In this document: piece after piece, positions 1-10,377 of the stretch
Layout: each line of letters starts with the position of its first letter
Numbering within the stretch: position 1 is the stretch's first letter
Origin: Calliphora vicina
Lineage: Eukaryota > Arthropoda > Insecta > Diptera > Calliphoridae
Length of the DNA stretch: 64,000 bases
Assembly: GCF_958450345.1 (NCBI RefSeq)
Contig: NC_088783.1
Span: 98,079,302-98,143,301, forward strand
Reading direction: 5' to 3'
Made by a program: the position numbers and the translations under genes
Notes under the pieces: generated by a model
What the model saw: only the letters and a program-made list of their open reading frames with translations
Told to the model about the DNA's origin: nothing
Databases searched by the model: none

Positions 1-739
1 GAGCAGTCCTCAATTATGATGTGTAAAACGAACAGATTACTATTTAATACATACAATATATATATACATGCAAATTTAACTAGAAGTTTTGAAAACGGAT
101 TTAAGTATTTGCTTATTTATTGACTATGTTTATAATTTCAAACAATTAAAAAATACAACTTATTATAAAAAAATTAATATTTTAAAACCAACATTTGTTA
201 CAATATTATTTGTTCTACTGTATTTTTTAAATTATTCTTCGGCACGAGGAATATCAATGTGTGCGTCCACTTATTTACATTAATATTAATACATAAAACT
301 TACACAATTCAAAATGTATAATCATATAAAACTTAACTTTTGAAATAAATGAAGAAAAAATAATAATAATCATATAGATAACGGTTAGAATATTTGTAGT
401 CTCATATTCCTTTAAAAAATAAACTGTTCCTAAGCAGTACTTTCTAAACACATTTATACATATAATATTATTTTCCCCTTTTTTGTTATCACTTACATAA
501 ATACCATTATGTAATAAAAAATAATTTTATTATTAGATGTACATATATATTATTAGTCGAGTTGTTTTATTTTTTCTTTAATTAACAAAAGCTAAGTTCT
601 TGAAGGAACTCATACAAGTATTTATACTGAAACGTTTTTAATTTTGTAAATAATTCGGTATTTCGAGAACTATTTTAGATATTGTTACGAAATTTCACAT
701 GGTTTAAGCTGGGGTGTTTTCGAATTGATTTAGAGTTGT

Positions 740-1135
740 TCAGTCTCATTTTTATACCCTTCTTTTGGTCACTAAGCGACCAAAAAGCTCTTAATGGAAT
801 GTACCTAAGCTTTCTTCTGAGTAAAAAAAAATAAAAAGAAAAATTCAAATATTTGCTACATATCCCACTTGCATCCCATTAAGCAACCAAATTGGTCTTA
901 AAGGAATAGACCCAAGCTTTCTTTTGAGCGAAAAAAAATTTAAAAAAGGGCCCATTTTAAAAAAAGTTAGATTTTGCAAAAAAAAAAAAAAGTCAAAAAT
1001 TGCATATTTTGAGTTACAAAACATTTATTTTGATAGATAAAAAGAGGGCCCATTAGCCCATAAGCTACTAAATAGGTCCACAAGGAAAACATCTAAGCTT
1101 TATTTTAAGAAAAAAAGGGCCCATTTTGAAAAAAA
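740..1135 (+). repeat. three degenerate units sharing AAGCTTT and GGGCCCATTTT blocks
   Basis: Three passages near 763, 877 and 1049 repeat the same order of blocks: a CC(A)TTAAGC-like start, a short 'gaccaa/ggtc' stretch, an 'aagcttt(c/a)tttt' block, and an A-rich tail. The second and third also carry GGGCCCATTTT. Spacing is irregular (about 115 and 172 bp). This looks like a decayed local duplication, not a satellite. No coding role is evident. Confidence 0.45.
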
Positions 1136-1239
1136 AAGTCGAAAAAGATTTTGATTTCGGAAAAAAAAATTAAATTTTTTTTATTTTTTTTTTGAAAGAA
1201 TGAAGAAACTACTTAGGACACATTTTGCTAAGAACAATA

Positions 1240-1410
1240 GATAATAAGTTACATGGATGAGAAAAATCTAACTTCGAGAGTTATTGACCGATGTTGTTGA
1301 AAAATTGTGTCTGAATTACTATCCAATAGATCTAACCTTGGTGCAAATTTCATCCCGATCGGAAGACATTGATTTTAAAAGTTGGTTCACTTGACGTGAA
1401 ATCCCCCATA
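1240..1410 (-). repeat. member of a dispersed repeat with a TTTCATGTCAAGTGAACC-like end
   Basis: The end at about 1377-1405 reads, on the minus strand, as a block containing TTTCACGTCAAGTGAACC. Closely related blocks occur at 43741, 46368 and 63650 on the plus strand. An inner block (ATCGGTCAAGA..TCTCTGAGTTAGAGGG) is shared by 43770 and 26735. The family was not recognised by name and has no visible coding content. Confidence 0.5.
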
Positions 1411-1412
1411 TA

Positions 1413-3065
1413 CACATCTGCTCAAAATAATAGATACACCTAATTGGAAAAAATTTAAATGGCGGTAACATTGAAAATTTCCTCGCAAGCGTTAAGAATA
1501 CATCATATTATTAAAATTTCTATCTGGCAATGTCATGTCAGTCAAAAATCTGGCAACTATTTGCTTTCATGTTGATTTTTAAAAACGAATTTATTTGAAT
1601 TACAAAAAATTATTTGCTCATAAAAATAGATACACATCAGTAATTTGTAATTTGTTTATATACAATTTTTTTTTTGTGCAATTTTTTGTTCCTATTTACG
1701 TGAAACAGTAAGTATAATTTAAATTTTAGCAACAATTTTATAAAAAATAGGACTCTTTTGAAGAAAATGGGACGAAATCATCATTGTACCGAAGATGAGA
1801 AAAAAATTGTTCAAACGATGAGAAATCAAGGAAAATCATTACGGGAAATAGCAAAGAGCATAGGAAGATCTTTACATTTTGTCAAAAATGCTTTATCTAA
1901 AAAACAAAAAAGACAAACTCGCGGTAGACCAAAGAAAACCAGTCCAGAAACAGATAGGCGGATCGTCCTTATGGTTAAAAAAGACCCTTTCATATCATCG
2001 AAAGCTATTTCTGCGGAGCTATGTAACGAAATCAGTCCACAAACAGTTCGTCGTCGTCTTTTACAAGCTAAATTGCCGGGCAGAATTGCCAGAAAAGTGC
2101 CACTAATGCGCCAAAAAATATCAAGACAAGATTAGAATTTGCTAAAGAGCACTTACAATGGTCCGGGTGTGAAGGCGAAAAAAAATGGAGAAATATTTTA
2201 TGGAGCGACGAAACAAAAATAAATTTGTTTGGAAACGACTGCCAAAGAAATGTACGCCGACCAAAAGGAAAAGAATTCCACTTTAAATTTACAAAAAAGA
2301 CGGTAAAACATGGCGGGGGAAACATAATGGTTTGGGGTTGCTTTTCATGGAATGGTGTTGGTCCGATATTCCGAATAGAAGATACCATGAATGCTAGTGG
2401 GTATAGAGACATATTGAAAAACGTAATGCTTCCATATGCATCGGAAAATATGACATTAATATGGACATTCCAGCAGGAAACGACCCAAAACATAGTTCAA
2501 GATTAGTTAAAAACTGGTTCTTGGAGAATAACGTACCTGTTTTAAGCTGGCCCAGCCAATCCCCTGATTTAAACCCAATAGAAAACTTGTGGAGTGAATT
2601 AAAGATAAGGCTTTCGAAGGAAGTTTTCAAAAATAAAGACGATTTATGGGAGAAAACGAAAAAAATATGGTACGAGATTCCATTGGAGTAGTGTCAGAAC
2701 TTGAAATCCAGTATGCCCAGAAGAGTGGAGAAAGTTTTACAAAACAAAGGTGGATATACTGGATACTAGCTTTACTTTAATAATAAACTAATTTTTTTAA
2801 GATAAAATTTATTAGCTTTTGTTTAATAAGAATTTTTAAAAATGTATCTATTATTATGAGCACCAAATTTTTCGAAATTTAAGAAATTTAATTTACTTTA
2901 TAATATTTATTATTAATTATGAAATATTTTGTTTTTGTTTTTTACTCTCCTTTTAACTATAAATAAAAATCGACTGAATTTTTTTTATAATTTTACAATA
3001 TACCATTATTTTTTTTCGTTTTTAAAAAATAAATTTTGGTGTATCTATTATTTTGAGCAGATGTG
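1413..3065 (+). mobile_element. Tc1-like DNA transposon, 1653 bp, degenerate
   Basis: The ends are near-perfect terminal inverted repeats of about 28 bp: 1413-1440 starts CACATCTGCTCAAAATAATA, and 3038-3065 is its reverse complement. Both ends abut a TA dinucleotide (1411-1412 and 3066-3067), the target duplication of the Tc1/mariner superfamily. The length is normal for a complete Tc1-like element. The interior holds one transposase gene disabled by two frameshifts and one stop. The left flank belongs to one dispersed repeat and the right flank to the middle of a Helentron-like element, so the target was already a repeat junction, or the flanks were rearranged. Confidence 0.92.
1758..2769 (+). 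pseudogene. Tc1-like transposase pseudogene
   Basis: This gene would encode the DD34E transposase that cuts and reinserts the surrounding element. The first frame (from the ATG at 1758) holds the N-terminal paired helix-turn-helix region, including a GKSLREIAKSIGRS stretch and a GRPRK-like GRPKK hook. At about 2090-2104 the frame shifts; the catalytic core then continues with ILWSDETKINLFG (first Asp) and KHGGGNIMVWGCFSWNG. A second one-base shift near 2470 restores the frame for NDPKH (second Asp) and SPDLNPIENLWSELK (catalytic Glu). An in-frame TAG at 2689-2691 precedes the expected C-terminal SMPRR..VL..KGGYT tail, which ends at the TAG at 2767-2769. With three lesions it cannot make an active protein. 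Confidence 0.9.
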
Positions 3066-3250
3066 TATATTCTGGATCCTCTGTCGGTCTGTTGAAATCA
3101 ATTTTCTGAAGACCCCAGATATCTTCGGGATCCAAATCTTCAATAATTCTGTCAGACATGCTTTCGAGAAGTTTCCTATTTATCATCAGCAAAAACCGTC
3201 CATAAATAACGGAGATATGAGCAAAAATCCGAGACAACCTTTGAAAATTT
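3066..3250 (+). repeat. internal fragment of Helentron-like family 1
   Basis: From the right end of the Tc1-like element the sequence matches the middle of the complete copies at 5538-6312 and 45279-45886: TCTGGATCC, the GTCTGTTGAAATCA block, and the GACCCCAGATATCTTCGGGATCC block. The 5' part that should precede it is not found left of the Tc1-like element, so the fragment is truncated. Confidence 0.8.
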
Positions 3251-3365
3251 CATCAAAAAAAGACAATTTATTGCATGCTTTGACAAAAAAAGGAACAAAA
3301 CGTATGTTTGGATGTGTGTTGGTTTCATTGCTTTGCGTATTTTGTTTCGTTTGCGTTGTTGTTTT

Positions 3366-3435
3366 AATACCCTTCACCTTCGTGAGAGGGATATATATAA
3401 GATTGTCATTTCGTTTGTAACTGCTACAATATACA
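3366..3435 (+). repeat. 5'-end fragment of Helentron-like family 1
   Basis: TACCCTTCACCTTCGTGAGAG begins the 5' hairpin typical of this family. The match runs through TTGTCATTTCGTTTGTAA and is lost soon after. It is an isolated 5' end, separate from the internal fragment at 3066-3250. Confidence 0.7.
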
Positions 3436-4304
3436 TAAGTTCTGTTCAATAACTAAAAGTTGTTACTAGGTTAATAACAATTGTTACTGGAAAAGCGTTC
3501 ATTAACCCAAAAAACTTGCAAGTAGAGAAAAAATCAAGAGCGTATAAATTTTAGAGACTGTTCTCTCGTTGCAAACTACTACAAGTTCTACTTTGAACTC
3601 GTAATAGTTAGCAGCTTACATTTCATATGTTTGTGTTATTTATTGTTTATTTATTTACAATTTTATTTTTGAGGTAAAAAAAATGTCAAAAAAAAAGAAT
3701 TTTCAATAAAATTTAAGAAAATATGAGTAATTATACATACAGTGACCCTCAAAAGTCAGTAAACACCAAAAATTATTCGATTTTTTTTAAGATAATGAAA
3801 ATGTCCATCGATTAAAATTTTAAAGTTTCGGTTTGTTGAATATTGAATATTCACCCCTATTCTGCATTTCGATTCGAATCGTAATTTTCTCCGTTTGACA
3901 ACTTTGGTATTCTGCATTCCGTTCCGTTTTCTTTTCGATTTTACGTATTCTGCGATCGTAGTTACGTTTTTCTAAGTTGGTTTTTGTGTGACTGAATGCA
4001 ACTAATTTTGCATTCATTGAAATTTAAAAAAATGTAAGCGCATCTTGTGTAAAATTGCTACTGCCTCTCAATTTCCGCTTTTCAAGTCTTAAATCTGTAT
4101 TCCGGAAGACGTTTTCTCCCCTTCCAACAACAACGCTGCTACTATCGATTCCATTTCCTGTAAAAATTAAACAAATAATCTTTATTTTTTTAAATAAAAT
4201 ATCACCTCAAGCACTACAGGATTCTTCACACTGGAATAGTTGATTTCTTTCTTTTTTTTTGGTACTTTGGTTTTTATTTAATTTATTATGTTTTTAATTT
4301 AATA

Positions 4305-5464
4305 CTATGTTCACATTTGCAGAGTTAATCATCTCAAACGCGATTAAGCTCTATTCACTTCAAAATCGAGATGATTATCCAAGGCGAATTTACTTTACAG
4401 GTGGCGTTAACAGCACAGCTGATCTACTTTTTTTTCTTCGTCTTTGTGGTCGACTTGTCAAAAGTTGTATATAGGCGAATTTATGTATTTTATGTCAAAA
4501 GTTGTTTTGTTTACCTTTTCGATTTCAAAAAAGTTAAAGTTTGAAATTTATTTTTGTGTAATAAAATGAAATTAATAATTGCTGCCTATGCAAACAAAAC
4601 AAAAACCGGGAAACGGTAGTTTCTTATGCGTTCCAGGTGATGCCCGCCGGCTTAAGTGGAGCAAAATTTGAAGTCTGGACTTCTTCCGACAAGCTCTAGT
4701 TTGCTCGGACCACTTATCGTTTCGCAGTCCTTAGGCACATCCTCTGGAGGTACATATGTTCTTGTTGGAGTTGTCCGCCTTGGACTTATCTTGTTTTGCA
4801 CCGCAAAACATTTTAAAAATATGTAAAGGCTTATTTACTTTTTTGTTTTTTATTAAATTTATTATTTTTTGTTAGTTTTCAAAAAATTTTTATTATTATT
4901 TTTGTTTTTTTTTCACAAATTTTAGCTTTTGACACATTTGCCCCCCAAGCAACAATAAAACACAATGTTGTTTTTGCAATGTTGTACTTGTTGTAATATC
5001 AACGCCACCTGTACAATAAATTCGCCTTGTGATTATCCATACATTTAAATGATTTGTTAATCACTTCAAATTGACATGATTAAATCTTAATCACTTCATT
5101 AATCACGTAGAATGAACTGAACATACCTCAAACTGATGATGATGTAGCATCGGCCACCTTTTAGTGTAGTACCGATAAATAAATTTTAACAGAAGTCTTT
5201 TTTTTCCTTAAAAAACCTTAAATAATTCATCAATGTTCACAATTTCATAATTAAAAATTTTAAAATAATCTGCTGATATTTTTAATAAAGTATTTATTAC
5301 CATATTTAATGCCTTAAAGAAATATAAATTTGTTTGTTATTTTTTATTTGTCAACTTAATAATTTTAGTGTCAACTTAATCATCTCAAATGTAATGTGAA
5401 CGGCTTTGATTAACTTAATCAAAATTTTGCTTAAACGCGTTTAAAAGCCCAAGTGTGAACATAG
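4305..5464. mobile_element. TIR element with CTATGTTCACA ends, superfamily unclear
   Basis: The left end CTATGTTCACATTTG and the right end CAAGTGTGAACATAG are inverted repeats. Several TTAATCA(T/C)..TC blocks lie inside both arms. No target duplication could be settled (left flank ..taata, right flank cataca). A hAT-like MITE at 4380-5029 is nested within it. No coding sequence is seen. Confidence 0.6.
4380..5029. mobile_element. hAT-like MITE 1, CAAGGCGAATTTA ends, 8-bp target duplication
   Basis: The 650-bp element starts CAAGGCGAATTTA and ends with the reverse complement TAAATTCGCCTTG. An exact 8-bp direct repeat TGATTATC flanks it (4372-4379 and 5030-5037). The inverted similarity continues inward (ACAGGTGGCGTT). 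An 8-bp duplication with short TIRs fits the hAT superfamily. There is no transposase. Confidence 0.87.
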
Positions 5465-5489
5465 CATACATTTTTTGTTATTTATCACT

Positions 5490-6513
5490 CAAGGCGAATC
5501 TATAGAAGATGACGACAGAAGAACATCTGATTGTTTTTATACCCTTCACCTTCGTGAGAAGGGTATATATAAGTTTGTCATTCCGTTTGTAATTTCTACA
5601 TTTTTCATTTCCGACCCTATAAAGTATATATATTCTGGATCCTTATAGATAGCGGAGTCGATTAAGCCATGGCCGTCTGTCTGTCTGTCCGTCTGTCTGT
5701 CTGTTGAAATCAGTTTTCTGAAGACCCCAGATATCTTCGGGATCCAAATCTTCAATAATTCTGTCAGACATGCTTTCGAGAATTTTGCTATTTAAAATCA
5801 GCAAAATCGGTCCACAAATGGCTGAGATATGAGGAAAAAACCAAGACAACCTCGATTTTTGACCTATTTTTTACCTATATCTGGATTACTAAGACATTAA
5901 TATAGACAATATGGATATCTAATGATAGATATTTCAAAGACATTTGCAACGACGTATATAAGACCATAGTAAGTTGGACCTACAATGGGTCAAAATCGGG
6001 AAAAAAATTTTAACCCGAATTTTTTTTTCAAAAAAAAAAATTGAAAAAACAAAAAAAAAAAATTTAAAATTTAAAAAAAAAAAATTTTAAAATTTAAAAA
6101 ATTTTTTTTTTTAAATTTAAAAAAAAAAATTTTTTAAAATTTAAAAAAAAAAAATTTAAAATAACATCGAAAAATTTTTTTTTCCAAAAAATTAAAAAAA
6201 ACAACTGAAAAAAAATTAAATTTTGTTTACCTAAAAATATTTAAAATTTTGAAGTATAATTTGGTGAAGGGTATATAAGATTCGGCACAGCCGAATATAG
6301 CACTCTTACTTGTTTTTATTCAGTTGTTTAGACAAGTGAACTGTCAATTCAGTTGTGTTTGTTGTGGCGAAAAATACAACAAACCCAAAAGCAAAAACAA
6401 CCACAGGCAACTTTGACAGTTCACTTAACTTTTTACAAAAACAAAGTACCTGTTGTTTTTGTATATGTTGTATTTGTTGTAGTTCTGTCGTCACTTTTTA
6501 TAAATTCGCCTTG
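5490..6513. mobile_element. hAT-like MITE 2, same ends, interrupted by a Helentron-like copy
   Basis: The ends CAAGGCGAATCTATAGAAG and the reverse complement of CTTTTTATAAATTCGCCTTG are inverted, and the TIR continues through GACGACAG. A perfect direct repeat TTTATCACT lies on both sides (5481-5489 and 6514-6522). Most of the interior is the Helentron-like element at 5538-6312, which inserted later. Confidence 0.85.
5538..6312 (+). mobile_element. Helentron-like (mini-me/DINE-1 type) element, family 1, complete
   Basis: It starts within a T run with ATACCCTTCACC, which forms a hairpin with the following GAAGGGTAT. It then carries a GTCTGTCTGTC microsatellite, a conserved middle, and a long A/T homopolymer tract (about 6000-6240). 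Near the 3' end come GGTGAAGGGTAT (the reverse complement of the 5' end), the hairpin ATTCGGCACAGCCGAAT, and a terminal CTCTTACTTG before another T run. Asymmetrical inverted ends, a 3' hairpin and T-T insertion match Helentron-associated interspersed elements. It encodes nothing. Confidence 0.82.
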
Positions 6514-6635
6514 TTTATCACTGTTTTTTGCACTAAATTAAATTTGTTTATAAAGTGCTGACAAGTTTTCTAATTTTTTCAGCTAGATTGAACATACCCT
6601 TGTCTTTTTCTTTCGATTCAGTTTTTGGTTGGAAT

Positions 6636-6812
6636 CAAGGTGCCATCGGCAGCACAGCTGATTATAGAAATAGCTCGCACAAATGTCAAACTACATATAT
6701 AAAAAATATTCGCCCGTACGTCCGTATGTCAAACTCTATATATAGAAAATAAGTGAATTCGCCTGTATTTATTTCAATTCGCCACTGCTGTCACCTTGTT
6801 AAATACGCCTTG
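6636..6812. mobile_element. hAT-like MITE 3, small relative of the CAAGGCG family
   Basis: The 177-bp element begins CAAGGTGCCATCGGCAGCAC and ends ..TAAATACGCCTTG. It is flanked by the exact 8-bp repeat GTTGGAAT (6628-6635 and 6813-6820). The inner motifs CACAGCTG and GCGAATTG also occur in the arms of MITE 1. It is the third member of the family within 2.5 kb. Confidence 0.8.
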
Positions 6813-7006
6813 GTTGGAATACCGTTTTTCGATTTGTGCGTAACTGAATGCGGGAACGTAATCGAAATGCAGAAGAGGGGTGATTATTCAACTCAAGATT
6901 GGGTTCTGAAGAACAAAGATTTAAGTTGGACTATAATGATTTTCATGATCTTAAAAAAAAAATCAAAAAATTCACTGGTGTTTACTCACTTTTGAGGCAG
7001 TGTGTA

Positions 7007-7755
7007 CATTTTAAAAGGAATGAAATAAGAAAATTGTGTGTATAAAACAATTGTTACAAAAAGAGTAATTTTGTAAATTTTGATTTTATTCTCTCGTTGC
7101 AAGTATTTACTGGGAAAGTAAATGAACAGACCTACAATCAGCGTTACCGTTGTGCGACTAAAGTTTGTGTTTATTTATTAAAATGAACTAAATCTGCCAC
7201 TTTTTCAGATTTTTGACCTCGTTTCTAGAACAATAGATATTTGTCCAATTCACAACGTAGTTGTACGTTGTATGATACAACTATTGTGGTTGTGAACACA
7301 GATTTAGCAAAGTCGAATGTTAACCTTGTCAAGCCTTGAAAATGCCATAAGAAACAGATCAAAACAAAACATTCCAGAGTCTATTAATATGTAGAATTAA
7401 TAGTGCAGCGAACAATAGCAAACTAATGTCTGAATTGTGTAAAAATTCAAACAATTGACAAATATTTAAAACAAATAATCGTTTTTCATAAATTAAATAA
7501 ATTTACTGATTTCAGTGTTACCGTTTGGCTGTTATTTTGCACTAAAATATTTGAATTTTTTTATTTATGTATAAATATGAACTTACATAACACTTATTTT
7601 CATACAACATTCGAAAAACATATGTAAAAATGTTGTAGGTGTTGTACAAAACATTTATATAGAAATTATCAACAACATTTGTACAAGAGATAATTCAGTT
7701 TTAATTCATTCCAATAAGGAAATAAACTTTTTTGAATTGATTTCGGAATACAATG
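7007..7755. other. intergenic stretch, no gene seen
   Basis: AT-rich DNA between the TIR stack and the Ty3/gypsy element. A small imperfect hairpin (TTCACAAC..GTTGTGAA, about 7249-7295) is the only structure noticed. The CTCTCGTTGCAA block near 7091 also occurs near 3566. Confidence 0.5.
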
Positions 7756-7759
7756 ATAT

Positions 7760-8292
7760 TGTTACGAAATCGTACTTGAATTCAAATATAACGATTTTAA
7801 GGGCTGATTTAAAAGTAGCATAATGCTTTCAAATAACAGTGCTGTAATAGCAAACTGTAACATATCTGTGGGCATTATTAAATAAAAGCTTTCAGTTGAC
7901 CATTGATCGTAAGTTGGCAACGCTGTATGCTGCGACCGTATATTCGAATTCGAATATTCAGTTAAAGAACATTGTAGAAATAGAGCTTTCTAGATGGTAA
8001 TGCAGTGTTATAAATAGTGGCAGAGGTTGCAGTCGTGAGTCAGTTTATGAGAGACGCTATTCGAATAAACATCAACTGAGTGCCTTAAATTGTGCTGTAT
8101 TTTTCAAGTGAATTCGTGTACAAGGGTCTGTATTTCTGGGAATTTATAAACGTGTATAAAAAAAAACATTGAGTGACTATTTAATTCTGTTGTTGTACAT
8201 TTGAATAAATAAAGAGTTGTTACCATTTTCAAACTACTAAACGGCTTTTATTTGCAATCAAAAGTATCCGGTTTATTTAAAGGAAATAAACC
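7760..8292 (+). repeat. 5' LTR, 3' end deleted
   Basis: It aligns with the 3' LTR from TGTTACGAAAT to GGAAATAAACCA. It lacks about 45 internal bases near 7977 and the last ~27 bases of the LTR. The loss extends into the leader: no primer-binding site lies between the LTR and gag, and the gag reading frame opens immediately. Confidence 0.88.
8009..8017 (+). promoter_or_regulatory. LTR TATA box
   Basis: TATAAATAG lies about 250 bp into the 5' LTR, the expected place for the promoter driving the genomic RNA. The same position in the 3' LTR reads TATCAATAG, a damaged copy. An AATAAA signal follows at 8204-8209. Confidence 0.55.
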
Positions 8293-9500
8293 AGAAAGTT
8301 TGAGGAACTAAAAGTTGAACAACTCAAGAAAGAGTTGAGTAAGTTGAAGCTACCAACAGCTGGTAACAAAGCAGAATTGCAGAAGAAGCTCATAGATGAA
8401 TTCAAGCTGCGTGATATTGATATTGAAACTTACGAGTTTGAGTATAAAGAAGAATTGGAAGTTTCTACCCGAGCAATAACAAGCAGCATGGATTTAAGCA
8501 CAATGTTTGGGGCTATGATGGAAAAATTCAAAGAAACAAATGAGAAATTTGCTGAAGTTCAAGAAAATTCAAGAGTCAACAATGATAAGCTGTTAGCTGA
8601 AGTTAAAGCAGAAGTTCAAGAAACTTCTAGAGTCAACAACGCGAAACTTCTTGCCGCCAATGAGAAACTTCGTGCACACTTAGCTGAAATGGAAACGAAA
8701 CTTCAAGAATCCTCTCGAGCTACAGATGAGAAAATTCAGGAAATGTCTGAGGTTATTTACAGCAGAGTGGATGTCATTGACAAAAAGGTGTCCGAATTAG
8801 AAAGCGGTGTAGAAAAACAATCCCAAGATGTTGATAATAAATTTCTCGATCTGGAAATGAAAATTAATAATCTTCAATGCCAAGATGGACCGGTACGAAT
8901 TATTCCAGAATCCTCTAGTAGAATAAAGGCCCCTAGTTTTGATGGCACCACACCATTTAATGTGTTCAAGTTCCAGTTTGATACGGTTGCCATTAGAAAC
9001 ATGTGGAAAGACGAAGAAAAAGCTATCTAGTTGATTTTGGCCTTAAAAGGAAATGCAGCGGTAGTTCTTGAAAGCGTGCCAGTGAGCAACAGAAATTGTT
9101 ATGATGACATAATGGAGGCGCTACAACGTAAATACGGTGGCGAACATAAAAAAGAATTATACCGAATGGAATTGCGTGGTAGAGTGCAGTAACCCAATGA
9201 GACGCTACAAGATTACTTACTTATCCAGGGGAAAACAACACATTTCTGGACCATATCAAGATAGAGGCATTCGTCAATGGCATTCGCGATCCTGAAATAA
9301 AACATGCGGTTTGTGCTACACCTAAACCATCATTTGCACTGGCGCAAGAAACGGCGAAAATAATATCAAAGCCGCAAATATGCAAGGTGCGCAATATCGA
9401 GGTTGTTGCTGAAGATGAGAGAAATATAGTCGACGAATTAAAAAAGGTCTTGGAGGCGTTTAATGATAAGCCTCTAAGATAAGCCAGAGTAAAATGTTAT
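8290..9500 (+). pseudogene. gag pseudogene with SAP-like head and coiled coil
   Basis: Gag forms the particle that packages element RNA. The frame is open from 8290 to the TAG at 9028 but has no ATG at its start. The first ~35 codons (KVEQLKKELSKLKLPTAGNK.. then AELQKKL) resemble a SAP helix-turn-helix. About 110 residues of charged heptad-like sequence follow, with a duplicated (A/E)EVQE(N/T)SRVNN block. The capsid-like region begins at IKAPSFDGTTPFNVFKFQF and continues in frame past the stop (ALKGNAAVVLESVP, KYGGEHKKELYRMELRGRVQ), then breaks at 9190 and beyond. A remnant zinc knuckle KCYNCDKS near 9493-9520 has lost its His and last Cys. SAP-like is a pattern call by eye. Confidence 0.75.
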
Positions 9501-9599
9501 AATTGCGATAAATCTGCAACCACCGAGAAAACGAACCAGATCTGTTTCGCCTCCAAGAAACAACCAGCCATCAAATCATCAATCATCACAAGAATCACC

Positions 9600-10184
9600 T
9601 TTAAACTAAAACGAGTTAGCACTATGGGGCAAGAGCTAGCTCCCACATCTGAGGGCTCCACAATCTCCATATCAGTAATGCAGCAGAAAAATAGCAATCT
9701 TACGGATAGTGGATACAACAACGGTCAGAAGCACATTTTTACTATAGACACAGGTGCGTCGCAGTCCATCGTCAAGCCCGATTTAGTCAAGAACACAATT
9801 GAACCATTAAGTGGGGTAAGTCTGCACACAGCTACTGGGGAGCCAGCCACTGTCTATGGTAAAGTAAATGTAAAATTAACCATTGCCAATGTTAGCGTCA
9901 ATCATGTATTTATTGTTGCCGATATTGTGGACAAAGTAATCATTGGTGCTGATTCCATGATTATTCACGGCATTACTTTGGATATGGGACAAAAAGTTAT
10001 GATTTGGCGAAATGTGGAAATACCCCTTGACGTGGGTTATGAAAATAGGACTTTTTGTGGTGGTAGTATCGAGCATCAGATAATACCACCACAGTCAGAA
10101 ACTTTAGTATGGGCTTGTATGGAGGAAGATTGTGAGGACAACTGTTTGTGGGTGGTAGAACCAGCAGAAATAAAAATGTGATCT
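9600..10184 (+). pseudogene. retroviral-type aspartic protease region
   Basis: This part of the polyprotein would cut Gag and Pol apart. The catalytic motif FTIDTGASQSIV lies at about 9739-9774, and the flap and C-terminal landmarks IIGADSMIIHGITLDM follow near 9940-9985, in one open frame ending at a TGA (10179-10181). The frame has no natural start and once continued from gag and into the RT linker. The local frame is intact, but it is cut off from its neighbours. Confidence 0.85.
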
Positions 10185-10377
10185 TATAACAGCAAAAGCC
10201 CTCGTTAAACCTTGCAACAACAAAATAGTTCAACAACAACAAATAGTAAGAGTGCTTAACCTGTCCAGCTATGAAAAAGTCGTAAAGCCAAATTCCGAAA
10301 TAGGTCAATGCACTTCAGCAGAGGCAGTAATCAATAGCGAGAAAAAACCCGGAACCTGCCAATAAATCTACCAAAGA

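Larger units (their letters stand above)
1..1412. other. AT-rich intergenic flank, no gene seen
   Basis: No convincing coding region is visible here. The stretch is dominated by A/T runs. It contains a set of three degenerate repeat units (about 740-1130) and, at its right end, a member of a dispersed repeat family that stops at the Tc1-like insertion at 1413. The 64-codon open frame near 89-283 has the A/T composition of its surroundings and no recognisable motif, so it is not called. Confidence 0.6.
3740..7004. mobile_element. Tc1/mariner-type TIR element carrying at least five nested insertions
   Basis: The left end (CAGTGACCCTCAAAAGT) and the right end (reverse complement CACACTGCCTCAAAAGT) are inverted, flanked by TA on both sides (3738-3739, 7005-7006). 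The similarity continues inward for 150 bp or more with shared blocks such as TCACCCCT..TTCTGCATTTCGATT. No transposase is visible inside. The interior is filled by other elements: a TIR element at 4305-5464 holding a hAT-like MITE, a second hAT-like MITE holding a Helentron-like copy, and a third small hAT-like MITE. It is therefore a non-autonomous element that served repeatedly as an insertion target. Confidence 0.8.

Noticed and set aside
684..740. solo LTR start (TGTTACGAAATTTC)
   Set aside because: The first 12 bases match the LTR start at 7760 and 12715, but similarity ends there and no LTR end follows.
2929..3420. 163-codon plus-strand open frame
   Set aside because: It runs across the right end of the Tc1-like element into Helentron-like fragments, so it is a chance frame over a transposon boundary.
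5990..6240. A/T palindrome cluster as a replication origin or matrix site
   Set aside because: The AAATTT palindromes are the A/T tract internal to family-1 Helentron-like copies, also seen at 34430-34560 and 45710-45790.
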